Assembly: GCA_017744415.1 (NCBI GenBank)
Contig: JAGIBJ010000074.1
Coordinates: forward strand, 1 to 32,729
Source: Solirubrobacteraceae bacterium
GTDB taxonomy: Bacteria; Actinomycetota; Thermoleophilia; Solirubrobacterales; Solirubrobacteraceae
Length of the DNA: 32,729 nt
Direction of reading: 5' to 3'
Shown here: one piece after another, positions 22,065 to 29,267 of the stretch
How positions within the stretch are numbered: the stretch's first letter is position 1
Layout of the letters: each line of letters opens with the position of its first letter
Program-made: the position numbers and the translations under genes
The notes under the pieces: generated by a model
The model's database searches: none
The model's input: only the letters and a program-made list of their open reading frames with translations
Told to the model about the DNA's origin: nothing

Positions 22065-23123
22065 ATGCAGGGGGAGCCGGACGAGTCGGCGGAGCTCGAG
22101 GACGCGCCGGATCCGGACGCGACCACGCACGAGCCGACCGCAGCCGACGGCGATCCGCCGGAGGCCGAAGCGCCCGAGGGCGAGCCGGACGCCGACGCCG
22201 CCGACCTGTCTGACGCCCCCGAGGTCGAGGCTGACGACGAGCTCGAGGCCGACCTGCCCGACGACATCGAGGACGAGTTCGACGCCGACGAGGAGCTCGC
22301 GCCCGAGCTCGAAGCCGAGCCCGCGATCGACGAAGCGATCGAAGGGCCGCCGCCCGTCGCCTACGAGCCCTGGGCGCCGCCGCGCCGCCGCCACAAGTGG
22401 CTCGCGCGGCTCCTCGTGCCGTTCACGGTGCTCATCCCCGCTGTCGTGATCTTCACCGTGGTCAAGCAGGCCACGAGCACCGACGAGAAGGACGAGGTCG
22501 ACACCCGCCTCGCCGACAAGCTCCGCTACGACGGCGACGGCAATCCCGTCGTCCTCGCACCGGCGCTGGGGCTCGGCCCGACGAAGAGCCGCCAGTGGCG
22601 CGTGTGCGGCGCCGAGTGCGACAAGGTCTCGGGCCGCGGCGCCGACTTCCGCCCCGGCGAGGTGCTCGCCGGCAGCCGGGTGGAGGTGAAGGTGGTGGCC
22701 GAGCGCGGCACCGCCGACGTCGTCACGCCTGGCTGGGACGGGCAGCTCCGGCTGATCAACCGCCCGACGCTCACGGGCAGCCCGGCGATCGGGAGCACCA
22801 TCACCGCCAACCCGGGCAAGTGGACGGGCGGCTGGCTCGGTGCCACCACGCAGCTCGGCATCCGCGCCTGCCCCACCCAGGCCGGCGGCGGGAAGTGCAT
22901 CGCGTTCACGGCGTCGATCCTCGACCGTTCGCAGAAGCCGGTCCGAAGCATTCCGGCCTCGTTCAAGGGGTGGTGGATCGGCGCGATCGAGTGGCAGGTG
23001 CCACCGGGTCGCACGTTCCGAGCAGCCAACTTCGCCGATCCGAAGTCGCCGGAGGGCGCCGAGCCGGCGCCGCTGCGCAGCATCGCCGTCGCGACCGGCC
23101 CGCTCGACGGTCCGATCCGCTGA
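22065..23123 (+). CDS. Membrane-anchored protein with acidic cytoplasmic arm and Ig-like extracellular repeat
   Basis: Residues 1-105 are extremely acidic (Asp/Glu/Ala/Pro) and look disordered. RRRHKWLARLLVPF starts one transmembrane helix about 113-137 (LVPFTVLIPAVVIFTVV). The ~215-residue outer part includes RPTLTGSPAIGSTITANPGKW, the pattern of bacterial Ig-like/beta-sandwich repeats (G-x-P-x-V/I-G-x-T-x-T/A-x-x-G-x-W) found in actinobacterial surface proteins, and four Cys in pairs (CGAEC; ACPT...KCIAF). Topology is therefore N-in, C-out. Function unknown; a surface or envelope-linked role is likely. It has its own promoter and starts 99 bases after the flippase-like gene. Confidence 0.8.
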   Translation: MQGEPDESAELEDAPDPDATTHEPTAADGDPPEAEAPEGEPDADAADLSDAPEVEADDELEADLPDDIEDEFDADEELAPELEAEPAIDEAIEGPPPVAYEPWAPPRRRHKWLARLLVPFTVLIPAVVIFTVVKQATSTDEKDEVDTRLADKLRYDGDGNPVVLAPALGLGPTKSRQWRVCGAECDKVSGRGADFRPGEVLAGSRVEVKVVAERGTADVVTPGWDGQLRLINRPTLTGSPAIGSTITANPGKWTGGWLGATTQLGIRACPTQAGGGKCIAFTASILDRSQKPVRSIPASFKGWWIGAIEWQVPPGRTFRAANFADPKSPEGAEPAPLRSIAVATGPLDGPIR

Positions 23124-23215
23124 AGCAGCACGGTCGCCCTTGCGGGCACCGGGCGATGGGGCGACAGCTCGCACGATCCGTGCGACATCCCGGCGCGGCA
23201 CCGCCGCGCGGTGAC

Positions 23216-23221
23216 TAGAGT
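23216..23221 (+). promoter_or_regulatory. -10 hexamer TAGAGT, leaderless spacing
   Basis: TAGAGT ends seven bases before the ATG at 23229. Confidence 0.55.
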
Positions 23222-23228
23222 CCGACGC

Positions 23229-23495
23229 ATGGAAGGCTTCAATCTCTTCGGCGGCGACCCCAACGAGTTCCAGAAGCGTCTGGCCGAGCTGGCCGAGCAG
23301 ATGCAGGGCCAGCAGAATCTGGCCTGGGCCGACAACGCGATCTCGCTCGCGGTGCAGATGACGGTCGCCGCGGTCAATCGCATCAACGTGCAGGGCACGG
23401 CCGATCAGCAGGCCGAGCAGATCCGCTCCGTGATCGCGCGCGTGTTCCCCGAGTCGGTCACGCTCGTCCGCGAAGCGCGCCAGGGGCTGCAGTAG
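23229..23495 (+). CDS. Small helical protein of unknown function (88 aa)
   Basis: MEGFNLFGGDPNEFQKRLAE opens an 88-residue, Gln-rich, mostly helical protein (QMQGQQNLAWADNAISLAVQ; then VFPESVTLVREARQGLQ). There is no signal peptide, membrane helix or Cys. The N-terminal FNLFGGDP-type start recalls YbaB-like small proteins, but the rest does not match, so I make no family call. The ATG follows TAGAGT by seven bases. A bidirectional-looking hairpin after the stop separates it from the convergent RTX-type gene. Confidence 0.75.
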   Translation: MEGFNLFGGDPNEFQKRLAELAEQMQGQQNLAWADNAISLAVQMTVAAVNRINVQGTADQQAEQIRSVIARVFPESVTLVREARQGLQ

Positions 23496-23499
23496 CAGC

Positions 23500-23534
23500 C
23501 TGGGCCGAGGCTCCCCGCGAGAGCCCCGGCCCAG
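23500..23534. terminator. Hairpin terminator between convergent genes
   Basis: CTGGGCCGAGGCTC (23500-23513) pairs with GAGCCCCGGCCCAG (23521-23534) over 14 positions with one mismatch, around a seven-base loop. It sits between two convergent stops. Confidence 0.75.
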
Positions 23535-23556
23535 TTCGAGTGTTGCGTGGCCGCGC

Positions 23557-25092
23557 TCAGCGCGCCAGGGTCACGCGCGCCTTCTCCTGCCCGACGAAGA
23601 GCGTGAACTTCGCCTGCTTGCGCGCGGCCAGGGCTCGGCGAGCAGCCGCGTTGAGGCGGAGCGTCGCGATGCGTCCCGGCTTGCCGGTGGCCCGCGCGAC
23701 CGTCTTGCCGGAGTAGGAGAGCCGGATCTTCACCTTCTTGGTGCCCGAGCCGCCGACGCTCACCTTCAGGCCCTTCTTCAGCACTTTCCCGAGGCGCTGG
23801 CCTGCGATCACCTGCACGCCGCCGACGCTCGCGAGCGGAGTGCCGGAAGCGCCGGGGCCACCGCCGGCCGAGCCGTTGCCGCCACCAGCCGGCGCGCTGC
23901 CGCGCTCGACCGTCTCGCAGTCCGGTGCGACGACGTCGTTCGCATCGGCGATCACCCGGTCGGCGCCGGCGCCGCAGTCGATCGAGTCGACCTCGCCGTC
24001 GCGGGCGTAGATGAGGTCGTTGCCGTACGGGTACTTGCACCAGAGGTAGCCGCACTCGGTGGTGGTCTGGTCGCCGGAGATCTTGTCGGTGCCCGGGCCG
24101 CCGGTGATCGTGTCGTCGCCGAAGCCACCGTTGAGGATGTCGTTGCCCGCACCACCGTCGACGACGTCGGTTCCACCGCCGCCGATGAGTTCGTCCGCGC
24201 CGCCGTTGCCGACGAGGTTGCCCGGCTGGTTGGTCTGCACGAGCTTCATGTACTCGGGCGCGTCGGTGCCCGTGACGGTCGCGCCGACGTTGAACCAGAT
24301 CCGCTCGACGTTCGTGATGTCGTCGCCCTCACCGGGGCGGCCGTCGTCGGCGCCGCCGCCGAGCGTGAGGATCAGGTCGGGCTCGATGTCGTCGTATCGC
24401 TTGGTGGTCCAGTCGGCGTCGATGCGGTCGATGCCCGGGCCGCCGTCGACGACGTCCGGCGAGGGATCCTCGTAGTGGTCGGGGAAGAGCAGGTCGTTGC
24501 CGTCGCCGCCGAGGAGGTGATCGGAGCCCGCGCCGCCGTCGACCGTGTCGTCGCCGAGGCCGCCATCGAGGGCTTCGTTGCCGCCGTAGCCGTTGAGGGT
24601 GTCGTTGCCCTCGTCGCCGTAGAGGTTGTTGACCTTGTCGTTGCCGTCGAGCTTGTCGTTGCCCGGACCGCCGTGCATCTCGACGGGCACCGCCACGCCG
24701 AGTGACACCGAGGCCCAGTCGTCGCCGTCACCCAGTTCGACGCGCACGCCGCCCGGTGCCGGGCACTCGACCGAGTGCCAGTCGGGGTGGTCGTCGCACC
24801 CTGCCGGGACGCTGGTGACCGGGACGCCGTAGTCGTAGAGCGTGACGGAGCCGGGCTTGCCGTCGACGTCTTGGATGCTCGGCTTGTTGATCTCGCCCGG
24901 TGCGGCTTTGAGCACCAGCACCGCGCCGTCGTAGGAGACGGTCGACGCGGAGGCCGCGGCCGGCGCGAGCGCGGCGGCGGCGAGGGCGAGCGCCGCAGCC
25001 GAACGCGAGCGGGCGCCCAGCCCGAAACGGTCGCCACGACGAGGGAGGGGGGAGGCGAGAGCAGTGCCCCGCCGGCGGTGCATGGAAGTCAT
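23557..25092 (-). CDS. Secreted RTX/hemolysin-type calcium-binding repeat protein
   Basis: After a basic start and a hydrophobic Ala-rich signal peptide (AAALALAAAALAPAAASAS), the ~510-residue product carries many nonapeptide-type repeats: GGPGNDKLDGND, LYGDEGNDTLNGYGGNE, GGLGDDTVDGGAG, LLGGDGNDLL, then VDGGAGNDILNGGFGDDTI, the G-G-x-G-x-D-x-U pattern that folds into a calcium-bound beta roll. A Gly-rich spacer precedes a ~90-residue basic C-terminal domain (KKVKIRLSYSGKTVARATGKPG) of the kind common at the end of Solirubrobacter-type surface proteins. It probably acts at the cell surface; no catalytic motif seen. Starts at 25101, 25092 and 25083 are all possible; 25092 is a compromise. Confidence 0.88.
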   Translation of the reverse strand: MTSMHRRRGTALASPLPRRGDRFGLGARSRSAAALALAAAALAPAAASASTVSYDGAVLVLKAAPGEINKPSIQDVDGKPGSVTLYDYGVPVTSVPAGCDDHPDWHSVECPAPGGVRVELGDGDDWASVSLGVAVPVEMHGGPGNDKLDGNDKVNNLYGDEGNDTLNGYGGNEALDGGLGDDTVDGGAGSDHLLGGDGNDLLFPDHYEDPSPDVVDGGPGIDRIDADWTTKRYDDIEPDLILTLGGGADDGRPGEGDDITNVERIWFNVGATVTGTDAPEYMKLVQTNQPGNLVGNGGADELIGGGGTDVVDGGAGNDILNGGFGDDTITGGPGTDKISGDQTTTECGYLWCKYPYGNDLIYARDGEVDSIDCGAGADRVIADANDVVAPDCETVERGSAPAGGGNGSAGGGPGASGTPLASVGGVQVIAGQRLGKVLKKGLKVSVGGSGTKKVKIRLSYSGKTVARATGKPGRIATLRLNAAARRALAARKQAKFTLFVGQEKARVTLAR

Positions 25093-25223
25093 GGCTGCCA
25101 TGCTGCGGCCCGCGCCCGCCCGGGACATCGGGCGGTCCCCCAAACCTTTCCCCCAAGATCAGCCCCCGGGGATCGCCCTAGGGGGACCTGCCGGTAGCCC
25201 AAGCCGAGTCAACCGGTGGGCCG

Positions 25224-25605
25224 GATTCGCAACCGCCAACGGTTGCGAATCGCAACACCCCGAGTGCCCTCACGCGAGCTGCGCCCCTGCAGAGGCTGCA
25301 AGAGCAAGCCTCCACAGTCGACCTGCGGGCTCCCGACAGCAACGCTCTCGACGCAGCAGCTGCCATCGCCTCACGGCCCGCTCCCGATTCGCAACCGCCT
25401 GCGGTTGCGAATGACGCCGAATCTGACCGGAAACGCAACCGCGTACGGTTGCGAGCGCTCCGACGCCGAGGTCAGCCGAACGCACTGGCGGACCGGTCGT
25501 GCCCCCGATACCGACCTCGGCCGGCCACCGCACGACGCGCAACCGCACGCGGTTGCGAATCAGGGCCTCAGCGCACGAGTTCGCAGCCGCCAACGGTTGC
25601 GAATC
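25224..25605. repeat. Palindromic repeat family D, five copies
   Basis: Five copies of a stem CGCAACCG-N4-CGGTTGCG, three of them flanked by (G)ATTCGC/GCGAAT(C): 25224-25251 (12-bp perfect stem), 25387-25412, 25434-25453, 25538-25557 and 25580-25605 (one G-T pair). Loops differ (CCAA, CCTG, CGTA, CACG, CCAA). Copies 2-3 and 4-5 have centres 44 bases apart. The 600-base gap between serS and the RTX gene holds no other feature I can support. The DNA between copies is not conserved. Confidence 0.85.
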
Positions 25606-25693
25606 GCCAACACTCCAAGTCCCACCCACACGAGCGAAGGGCACGCACGCGCCGAAAGGCGAACTCGTCGGCGACGCAGTCCCGTCCGGAGGA

Positions 25694-27004
25694 CTACTCG
25701 CGGCCCGGCGCGTCGATCACCGTCGGCGCACCGAAGGCATGCAGGGCCGACGGGATCTGCACGGTGCCGTCCTCCTGCTGGTGGTTCTCGAGGATCGCGA
25801 TGATCGTGCGGCCGACCGCGGTGGCGGTGCCGTTGAGCGTGGCCATCGCCTCGGGCTTGCCGGGCTTGCCGTCGTCGCGCAGCGGGCGGTAACGCGCCTC
25901 GAGCCGGCGGGCCTGGAACTGGGTCGTGTTCGAGCACGACGTGAGCTCGCGGTACGTCTGCTGGCTCGGCAGCCACCCCTCGCAGTCGTACTTCTTCGCG
26001 GCGCTCGGGCCCAGGTCGTCGACCGCGATGTTGACGACGCGGTACGGGATCTCGAGGCCCTGAAGGATCGACTCCTCGATCGCCAGGATCCGGTCGTGCT
26101 CGTCATTGGCCTGGTCGGGCTCGACGAACGCGAACATCTCGACCTTGTCGAACTGGTGCACGCGAAAGAGGCCGCGATCAGCGGAGCCGGCTGAGCCCGC
26201 CTCGCGGCGGAAGCACGGCGAGAAGCCTGCGTAACGGATCGGCAGCTCGCTCGCGTCGAGGATCTCGCCGGCGTGCATCGACGCGAGTGCCACCTCGCTC
26301 GTGCCGACCAGGTAGAGGTCCTCGGCCGGGAGCGTGTAAATCTGTTGCTCGGTGTCGGGCAGGAAGCCGGTGCCGAGAAGGGCCTCCTCGCGGACGAGCA
26401 CCGGCGGGATCACCGGCGTGAAGCCCTCGGCGGAGAGCTTGCTCATCACCCACTGCACGAGCGCGAGCTCGAGCTGCACGAGCTGGCCCTTGAGGAGCGC
26501 GAAGCGCGAGCCGGAGAGCCGGGCGGCACGCTCCATGTCGATGAGGCTGCCACCGAGCTGGAGATGGTCGCGCGGCTCGAAGCCGAACTGGCGCGGGGTA
26601 CCGACCTCGCGGACGACCGTGTCGTGCGGCGCGGCCGTCGGATCGGGCAGGTTCGGGATGAGGAGCAGCGCCTCGTGGAACTCCGCCTCGACCTGCTCGA
26701 GCTGCGCGGCGAGCTCGTCGACGTGCTGCTGGCCAGCCTTCGCGTCGGCGAGGATCGCGTCGATCTTCGCCTGCTGCTCCTCGGGCGTGCCGCCGCTCGC
26801 CTTCACCTGGCCGATCTGCTGGCCGGTGGCCTTGGCGCGCTTGTTGGCCTCGGCGCGCTCGGTCTCGATCAGCGGCAGCAGCTCGCGGCGGCGCTCGTCG
26901 AGGGCGAGCACGGCGTCGACACGCTCGGCGATCCCGTCGCCGCGGCGCGCGAGAGCGGTGCGCGCCCCATCGGGGTCAGCGCGGAGTGCCTTGAGATCGA
27001 GCAT
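25694..27004 (-). CDS. serS: Seryl-tRNA synthetase
   Basis: The 436-residue class II synthetase charges tRNA-Ser with serine. It shows the N-terminal coiled-coil arm for tRNA binding (about residues 30-105), motif 2 as FRREAGSAGSADRGLFRVHQF (about 268-288), and motif 3 as LNGTATAVGRTIIAILENHQ near 393-412, with the serine-binding TSE of LVGTSEVALAS. Length is normal. It follows the cytochrome gene on the same strand after a 39-base gap containing an 8-1-8 palindrome. No T-box-like or leaderless promoter signal was seen directly in front of the ATG, so it may be read from the cytochrome promoter. Confidence 0.97.
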   Translation of the reverse strand: MLDLKALRADPDGARTALARRGDGIAERVDAVLALDERRRELLPLIETERAEANKRAKATGQQIGQVKASGGTPEEQQAKIDAILADAKAGQQHVDELAAQLEQVEAEFHEALLLIPNLPDPTAAPHDTVVREVGTPRQFGFEPRDHLQLGGSLIDMERAARLSGSRFALLKGQLVQLELALVQWVMSKLSAEGFTPVIPPVLVREEALLGTGFLPDTEQQIYTLPAEDLYLVGTSEVALASMHAGEILDASELPIRYAGFSPCFRREAGSAGSADRGLFRVHQFDKVEMFAFVEPDQANDEHDRILAIEESILQGLEIPYRVVNIAVDDLGPSAAKKYDCEGWLPSQQTYRELTSCSNTTQFQARRLEARYRPLRDDGKPGKPEAMATLNGTATAVGRTIIAILENHQQEDGTVQIPSALHAFGAPTVIDAPGRE

Positions 27005-27015
27005 GCGGTGGGAAG

Positions 27016-27032
27016 CCTCGCGGACCGCGAGG
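27016..27032. promoter_or_regulatory. Perfect palindrome between cytochrome gene and serS
   Basis: CCTCGCGG-A-CCGCGAGG is an 8-1-8 palindrome 11 bases upstream of the serS ATG and 11 bases downstream of the cytochrome stop. It could be an operator, a terminator stem or a UTR hairpin. Confidence 0.4.
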
Positions 27033-27043
27033 ACGGACTCGCC

Positions 27044-27553
27044 TTACGGCGTGGTCTCGGCGGGCGTCGTCGCCGAGTCGTCGGCCGGGGTCGTCGAGTC
27101 GACACCCTCGGCTTCGTCCTCGCCCTCGCCCTGGTCGGCCGACGGGTTCGCTGCCGGGGCCGGAGCGGCCGGCGCCTTGGCCTTCTTGCCGGCGTACTTC
27201 GCGAGGAAGTCGGCGAGCGCCTCGGCGTCAGCGCCGGTCGCGAGGTTCTGCGGCATGACCGCGCCCGAGAAGCCACCGTTGCGGAGGGCGTAGAGCACGT
27301 TCTCGCGCGTCTCGTGACGCTGGTTGAAGTTCGGGCCGTCGCTCGGCTCCTTGTCGGAGGCCTTCACCGACGAGCCGTGCGCTCCGGTGATGTCGAGGCT
27401 GTGGCAGCCGGAGCAGCGCTGATCGAAGAGCTCGGCGCCCTTGTAATACGGGCTGCTCTTGGCAATGCCGATCTCCTGCGAGCCGCAGGCGGAAAGGGCG
27501 AAGAGCGAGCAGCAACCGATGGCGAAGGCAGTCAATCGGGGCGCGAGACGCAT
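27044..27553 (-). CDS. Lipoprotein c-type cytochrome
   Basis: The 169-residue product starts MRLAPRLTAFAIGCCSLFAL and reaches a lipobox LSAC, so it is exported and probably lipid-anchored outside the membrane. The mature domain (~100 residues) carries one haem site CSGCH and a distal Met in GAVMPQNLA, a mono-haem cytochrome c. The C-terminal ~45 residues are Ala/Pro/Glu/Thr-rich and disordered. It likely passes electrons in the respiratory chain. The start is supported by a consensus TATAGT ten bases upstream. It is divergent from the cupredoxin-like gene with only 23 bases between start codons. Confidence 0.92.
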   Translation of the reverse strand: MRLAPRLTAFAIGCCSLFALSACGSQEIGIAKSSPYYKGAELFDQRCSGCHSLDITGAHGSSVKASDKEPSDGPNFNQRHETRENVLYALRNGGFSGAVMPQNLATGADAEALADFLAKYAGKKAKAPAAPAPAANPSADQGEGEDEAEGVDSTTPADDSATTPAETTP

Positions 27554-27563
27554 AGCGACGGCC

Positions 27564-27571
27564 ACTATACG
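27564..27571. promoter_or_regulatory. Overlapping divergent -10 elements
   Basis: ACTATACG reads TATAGT on the minus strand (27569-27564, ten bases before the cytochrome ATG) and TATACG on the plus strand (27566-27571, five bases before ATG 27577). The two cores share four bases. Confidence 0.5.
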
Positions 27572-27576
27572 GGAAG

Positions 27577-28089
27577 ATGCCGTCCATGCCGGGTCCGACC
27601 AGCACCCAAGAGGTGCGTCCCCCTCGTGCGCCCCGACGCCAGCGTGGCGGGCGCCCCGCACGTCGCCGTGCGCCACTGACGCCGCTGCAGGCGCAGGTGC
27701 TCCTCGTGGGCGCCGCGATCGCCTTCGCGTTGCTCTACCTCGTCTGGCTGCGCAACGGCCAGGACTCGAGCGTCCGGCTCGACGGCGACCGCATCGACAT
27801 CGAGCTCCGCGAGTTCTCGCTCACGCCCCAGTCGGTCTCGATCCCCGCGGGCAACATCGAGGTCTACGCGTCCAATCGCGGCACGCAGGTGCACAACCTC
27901 CAGATCGAGACGATCGTGCCGCGTTCCTCCGACGACAAGCCCAAGCTCCTGCTCGGCGTCTCCGCGATGCAGCCGGGCGAGGTGAAGAGCGGCAACGTCA
28001 CGCTCGAGCCGGGCAAGTACCGCTGGCGCTCGTCGATCGCCAACGACGACGACCTCGGCATGTACGGCGTCATCGAAGTTCGCCAGTAG
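27577..28089 (+). CDS. Membrane-anchored cupredoxin-like protein, copper ligands incomplete
   Basis: The 170-residue protein has an Arg/Pro-rich cytoplasmic arm (about 1-35), one helix (LLVGAAIAFALLYLVWL, about 42-58) and an outer ~110-residue beta domain. IELREFSLTPQSVSIPAGNIEVYASNRGTQVHNLQIE is the cupredoxin N-half with the first His ligand (VHN). The C-half, YRWRSSIANDDDLGMYGVIEV, has Ser and Asp where Cys and His ligands normally stand; only the Met-like GMYG remains. It may not bind copper as a type-1 site. Context with the divergent cytochrome c suggests an electron-transfer or oxidase-accessory role. ATG 27586 is an alternative start. Confidence 0.85.
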   Translation: MPSMPGPTSTQEVRPPRAPRRQRGGRPARRRAPLTPLQAQVLLVGAAIAFALLYLVWLRNGQDSSVRLDGDRIDIELREFSLTPQSVSIPAGNIEVYASNRGTQVHNLQIETIVPRSSDDKPKLLLGVSAMQPGEVKSGNVTLEPGKYRWRSSIANDDDLGMYGVIEVRQ

Positions 28090-28098
28090 CCGGCGGGC

Positions 28099-28118
28099 GA
28101 CGTTTTCGTCTGACCCCA
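28099..28118. repeat. Half-element related to repeat family A
   Basis: GACGTTTTCGTCTGACCCCA matches one arm plus loop of the family A element at 4673 when read on the opposite strand. A short GTTTTCGG copy follows. It has no full stem of its own. Confidence 0.5.
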
Positions 28119-28148
28119 GCCGTTTTCGGCACGCGCTGCGCCAGTCAC

Positions 28149-28154
28149 TACCTT
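28149..28154 (+). promoter_or_regulatory. -10 hexamer TACCTT, leaderless spacing to a small ORF
   Basis: TACCTT ends seven bases before the ATG at 28162. Confidence 0.5.
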
Positions 28155-28161
28155 GGACTGC

Positions 28162-28200
28162 ATGACGCACGCGACGATGCGCCGGCGGGCCGGCCGGTGA
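28162..28200 (+). CDS. 12-codon leader ORF coupled to the flavin reductase
   Basis: ATG 28162 opens MTHATMRRRAGR, and its TGA (28198-28200) overlaps the GTG start of the flavin reductase (28197-28199) as GTGA. With a TANNNT hexamer seven bases upstream, this looks like a leaderless small ORF whose translation delivers ribosomes to the reductase start, for which no separate Shine-Dalgarno is visible. Confidence 0.5.
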   Translation: MTHATMRRRAGR

Positions 28201-28685
28201 GCGACGGCCTCCAGGCGCCCTTGTCGGGTCGCGCGTTCCGCGACGCCTTCGGCGCGTTCGCGACGGGCGTCGCCGTCGTCACCGCCGCTGGCCCCGATGG
28301 GCCCGTCGGCCTCACGACGAACGCCCTCACGAGCGTCTCGCTCGATCCGCCGCTGTTCCTCGTGTGCTTCGCGAAGGATTCGCGCACGCTGCCCGTCGTC
28401 CGAGACGCCGGCCGGCTCGCCGTCTCGATCCTGCGGTCGTCCCAGGAGTCGATGGCCGCCCGCTTCGCCACCAAGCACGAGCCGGAGCACAAGTTCCATG
28501 GCATCGTCCTCGACGACCTCGCCGGCGTGCCCGCCATCGCCCACGCTGCCGCCGTGATCGTCGGAGAGATCACCGAAATCCACTCGGGCGGCGACCACGA
28601 CATCGTCGTCCTGCGCTGCACCGACGTCCGCAGCGACCCCGACGCCGAACCACTGCTCTTCGTGCACGGCCGGTTCGGCGGCTGA
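28197..28685 (+). CDS. Flavin reductase family protein (HpaC-like)
   Basis: The 162-residue protein is a split-barrel flavin reductase: FRDAFGAFATGVAVVTAAGPDGPVGLTTNALTSVSLDPPLFLVC is the family N-half (G-V-x-V-V-T, then G-x-T-x-N-x-x-x-S-V-S-L-x-P-P), and DDLAGVPAIAHAAAVIVGEIT with HDIVVLRCTDV the C-half. It reduces FMN or FAD with NAD(P)H, usually for a partner monooxygenase; no such monooxygenase lies nearby, so the partner is unknown. The GTG start fits the family N-terminus (SGRAFRDAFGAF) and overlaps the stop of the 12-codon ORF. Confidence 0.92.
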   Translation: MSDGLQAPLSGRAFRDAFGAFATGVAVVTAAGPDGPVGLTTNALTSVSLDPPLFLVCFAKDSRTLPVVRDAGRLAVSILRSSQESMAARFATKHEPEHKFHGIVLDDLAGVPAIAHAAAVIVGEITEIHSGGDHDIVVLRCTDVRSDPDAEPLLFVHGRFGG

Positions 28686-28707
28686 GCGCCCGCGGCGCGG
28701 CGCGCCC

Positions 28708-29172
28708 TCAGCCCGTGAGGACGGCCCGCCAGGCGAGGAACGAGATGACGGCGGCGCCGAGCGCCAGGATCGCGACCTCGCGCAGGAGCACCTCGTTGGC
28801 GATGCCGGTGGCGAGGCGGTCGGCGTCGTCGTCGCCCGAAGAGACTGCGCTGCGGAGCTCGCCCGCGTCGGCGTAGCCGTGGCGCTCGAGGACGGTTTGG
28901 GCGGCGATGATCCGCAGCTGCTCGGCGAAGTAGGTTACGGCGACGGGCGTGAGGATGTAGACCCAGGCGAGGCCGTCGGCGGGCGGGTCGGCAACGGCGG
29001 CGTAGATGCCGGCGAACACGGCATAGGCGGCGGCGATCACCTGGCCGCCGCGAACGAGGAGCCAGAAGGGCGGGCCCGGTCGGTTGAGCGCCCACTGCGC
29101 CAACCCGGCGACGGCGGCGACGGCGTTGACGATGCCCACGACCCAGGCGAAGGCGATGTAGGGATCCGACAT
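28708..29172 (-). CDS. Multi-span membrane protein of unknown function
   Basis: From ATG 29172 ([20 protein letters not shown]) the 154-residue protein has about four hydrophobic segments: residues 5-25, 38-56, 66-85 and a last helix at the C-terminus ([21 protein letters not shown]). A hydrophilic loop of ~40 residues ([19 protein letters not shown]) precedes the last helix. I do not recognise the family. CAGGAT eight bases upstream on the minus strand is a one-base variant of the TANNNT element. Convergent with the flavin reductase and divergent from nuoA. Confidence 0.75.
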   Translation of the reverse strand: MSDPYIAFAWVVGIVNAVAAVAGLAQWALNRPGPPFWLLVRGGQVIAAAYAVFAGIYAAVADPPADGLAWVYILTPVAVTYFAEQLRIIAAQTVLERHGYADAGELRSAVSSGDDDADRLATGIANEVLLREVAILALGAAVISFLAWRAVLTG

Positions 29173-29254
29173 TGCGCACCATCCTGACCGCTTGCTCATG
29201 CGCTTGCGCTCACGCAACAACACGCACGATGTAGGCGGGAACCGCCCCCGGTGG

Positions 29255-29260
29255 TACAAC
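29255..29260 (+). promoter_or_regulatory. Possible -10 TACAAC for the nuo operon
   Basis: TACAAC ends seven bases before the nuoA GTG, the same spacing as other genes here but with C instead of T in the last position. No Shine-Dalgarno is seen in front of nuoA. Confidence 0.4.
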
Positions 29261-29267
29261 AGAACTC

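Noticed and set aside
20940..23201. Long minus-strand open frame across the flippase-like and Ig-like genes
   Set aside because: Arg/Gly/Glu-rich reading opposite two plus-strand genes with clear membrane and domain patterns; a GC-bias shadow.
25224..25605. CRISPR array
   Set aside because: The repeats are palindromes with changing loops, and the intervals are of very different length; no cas genes are present.
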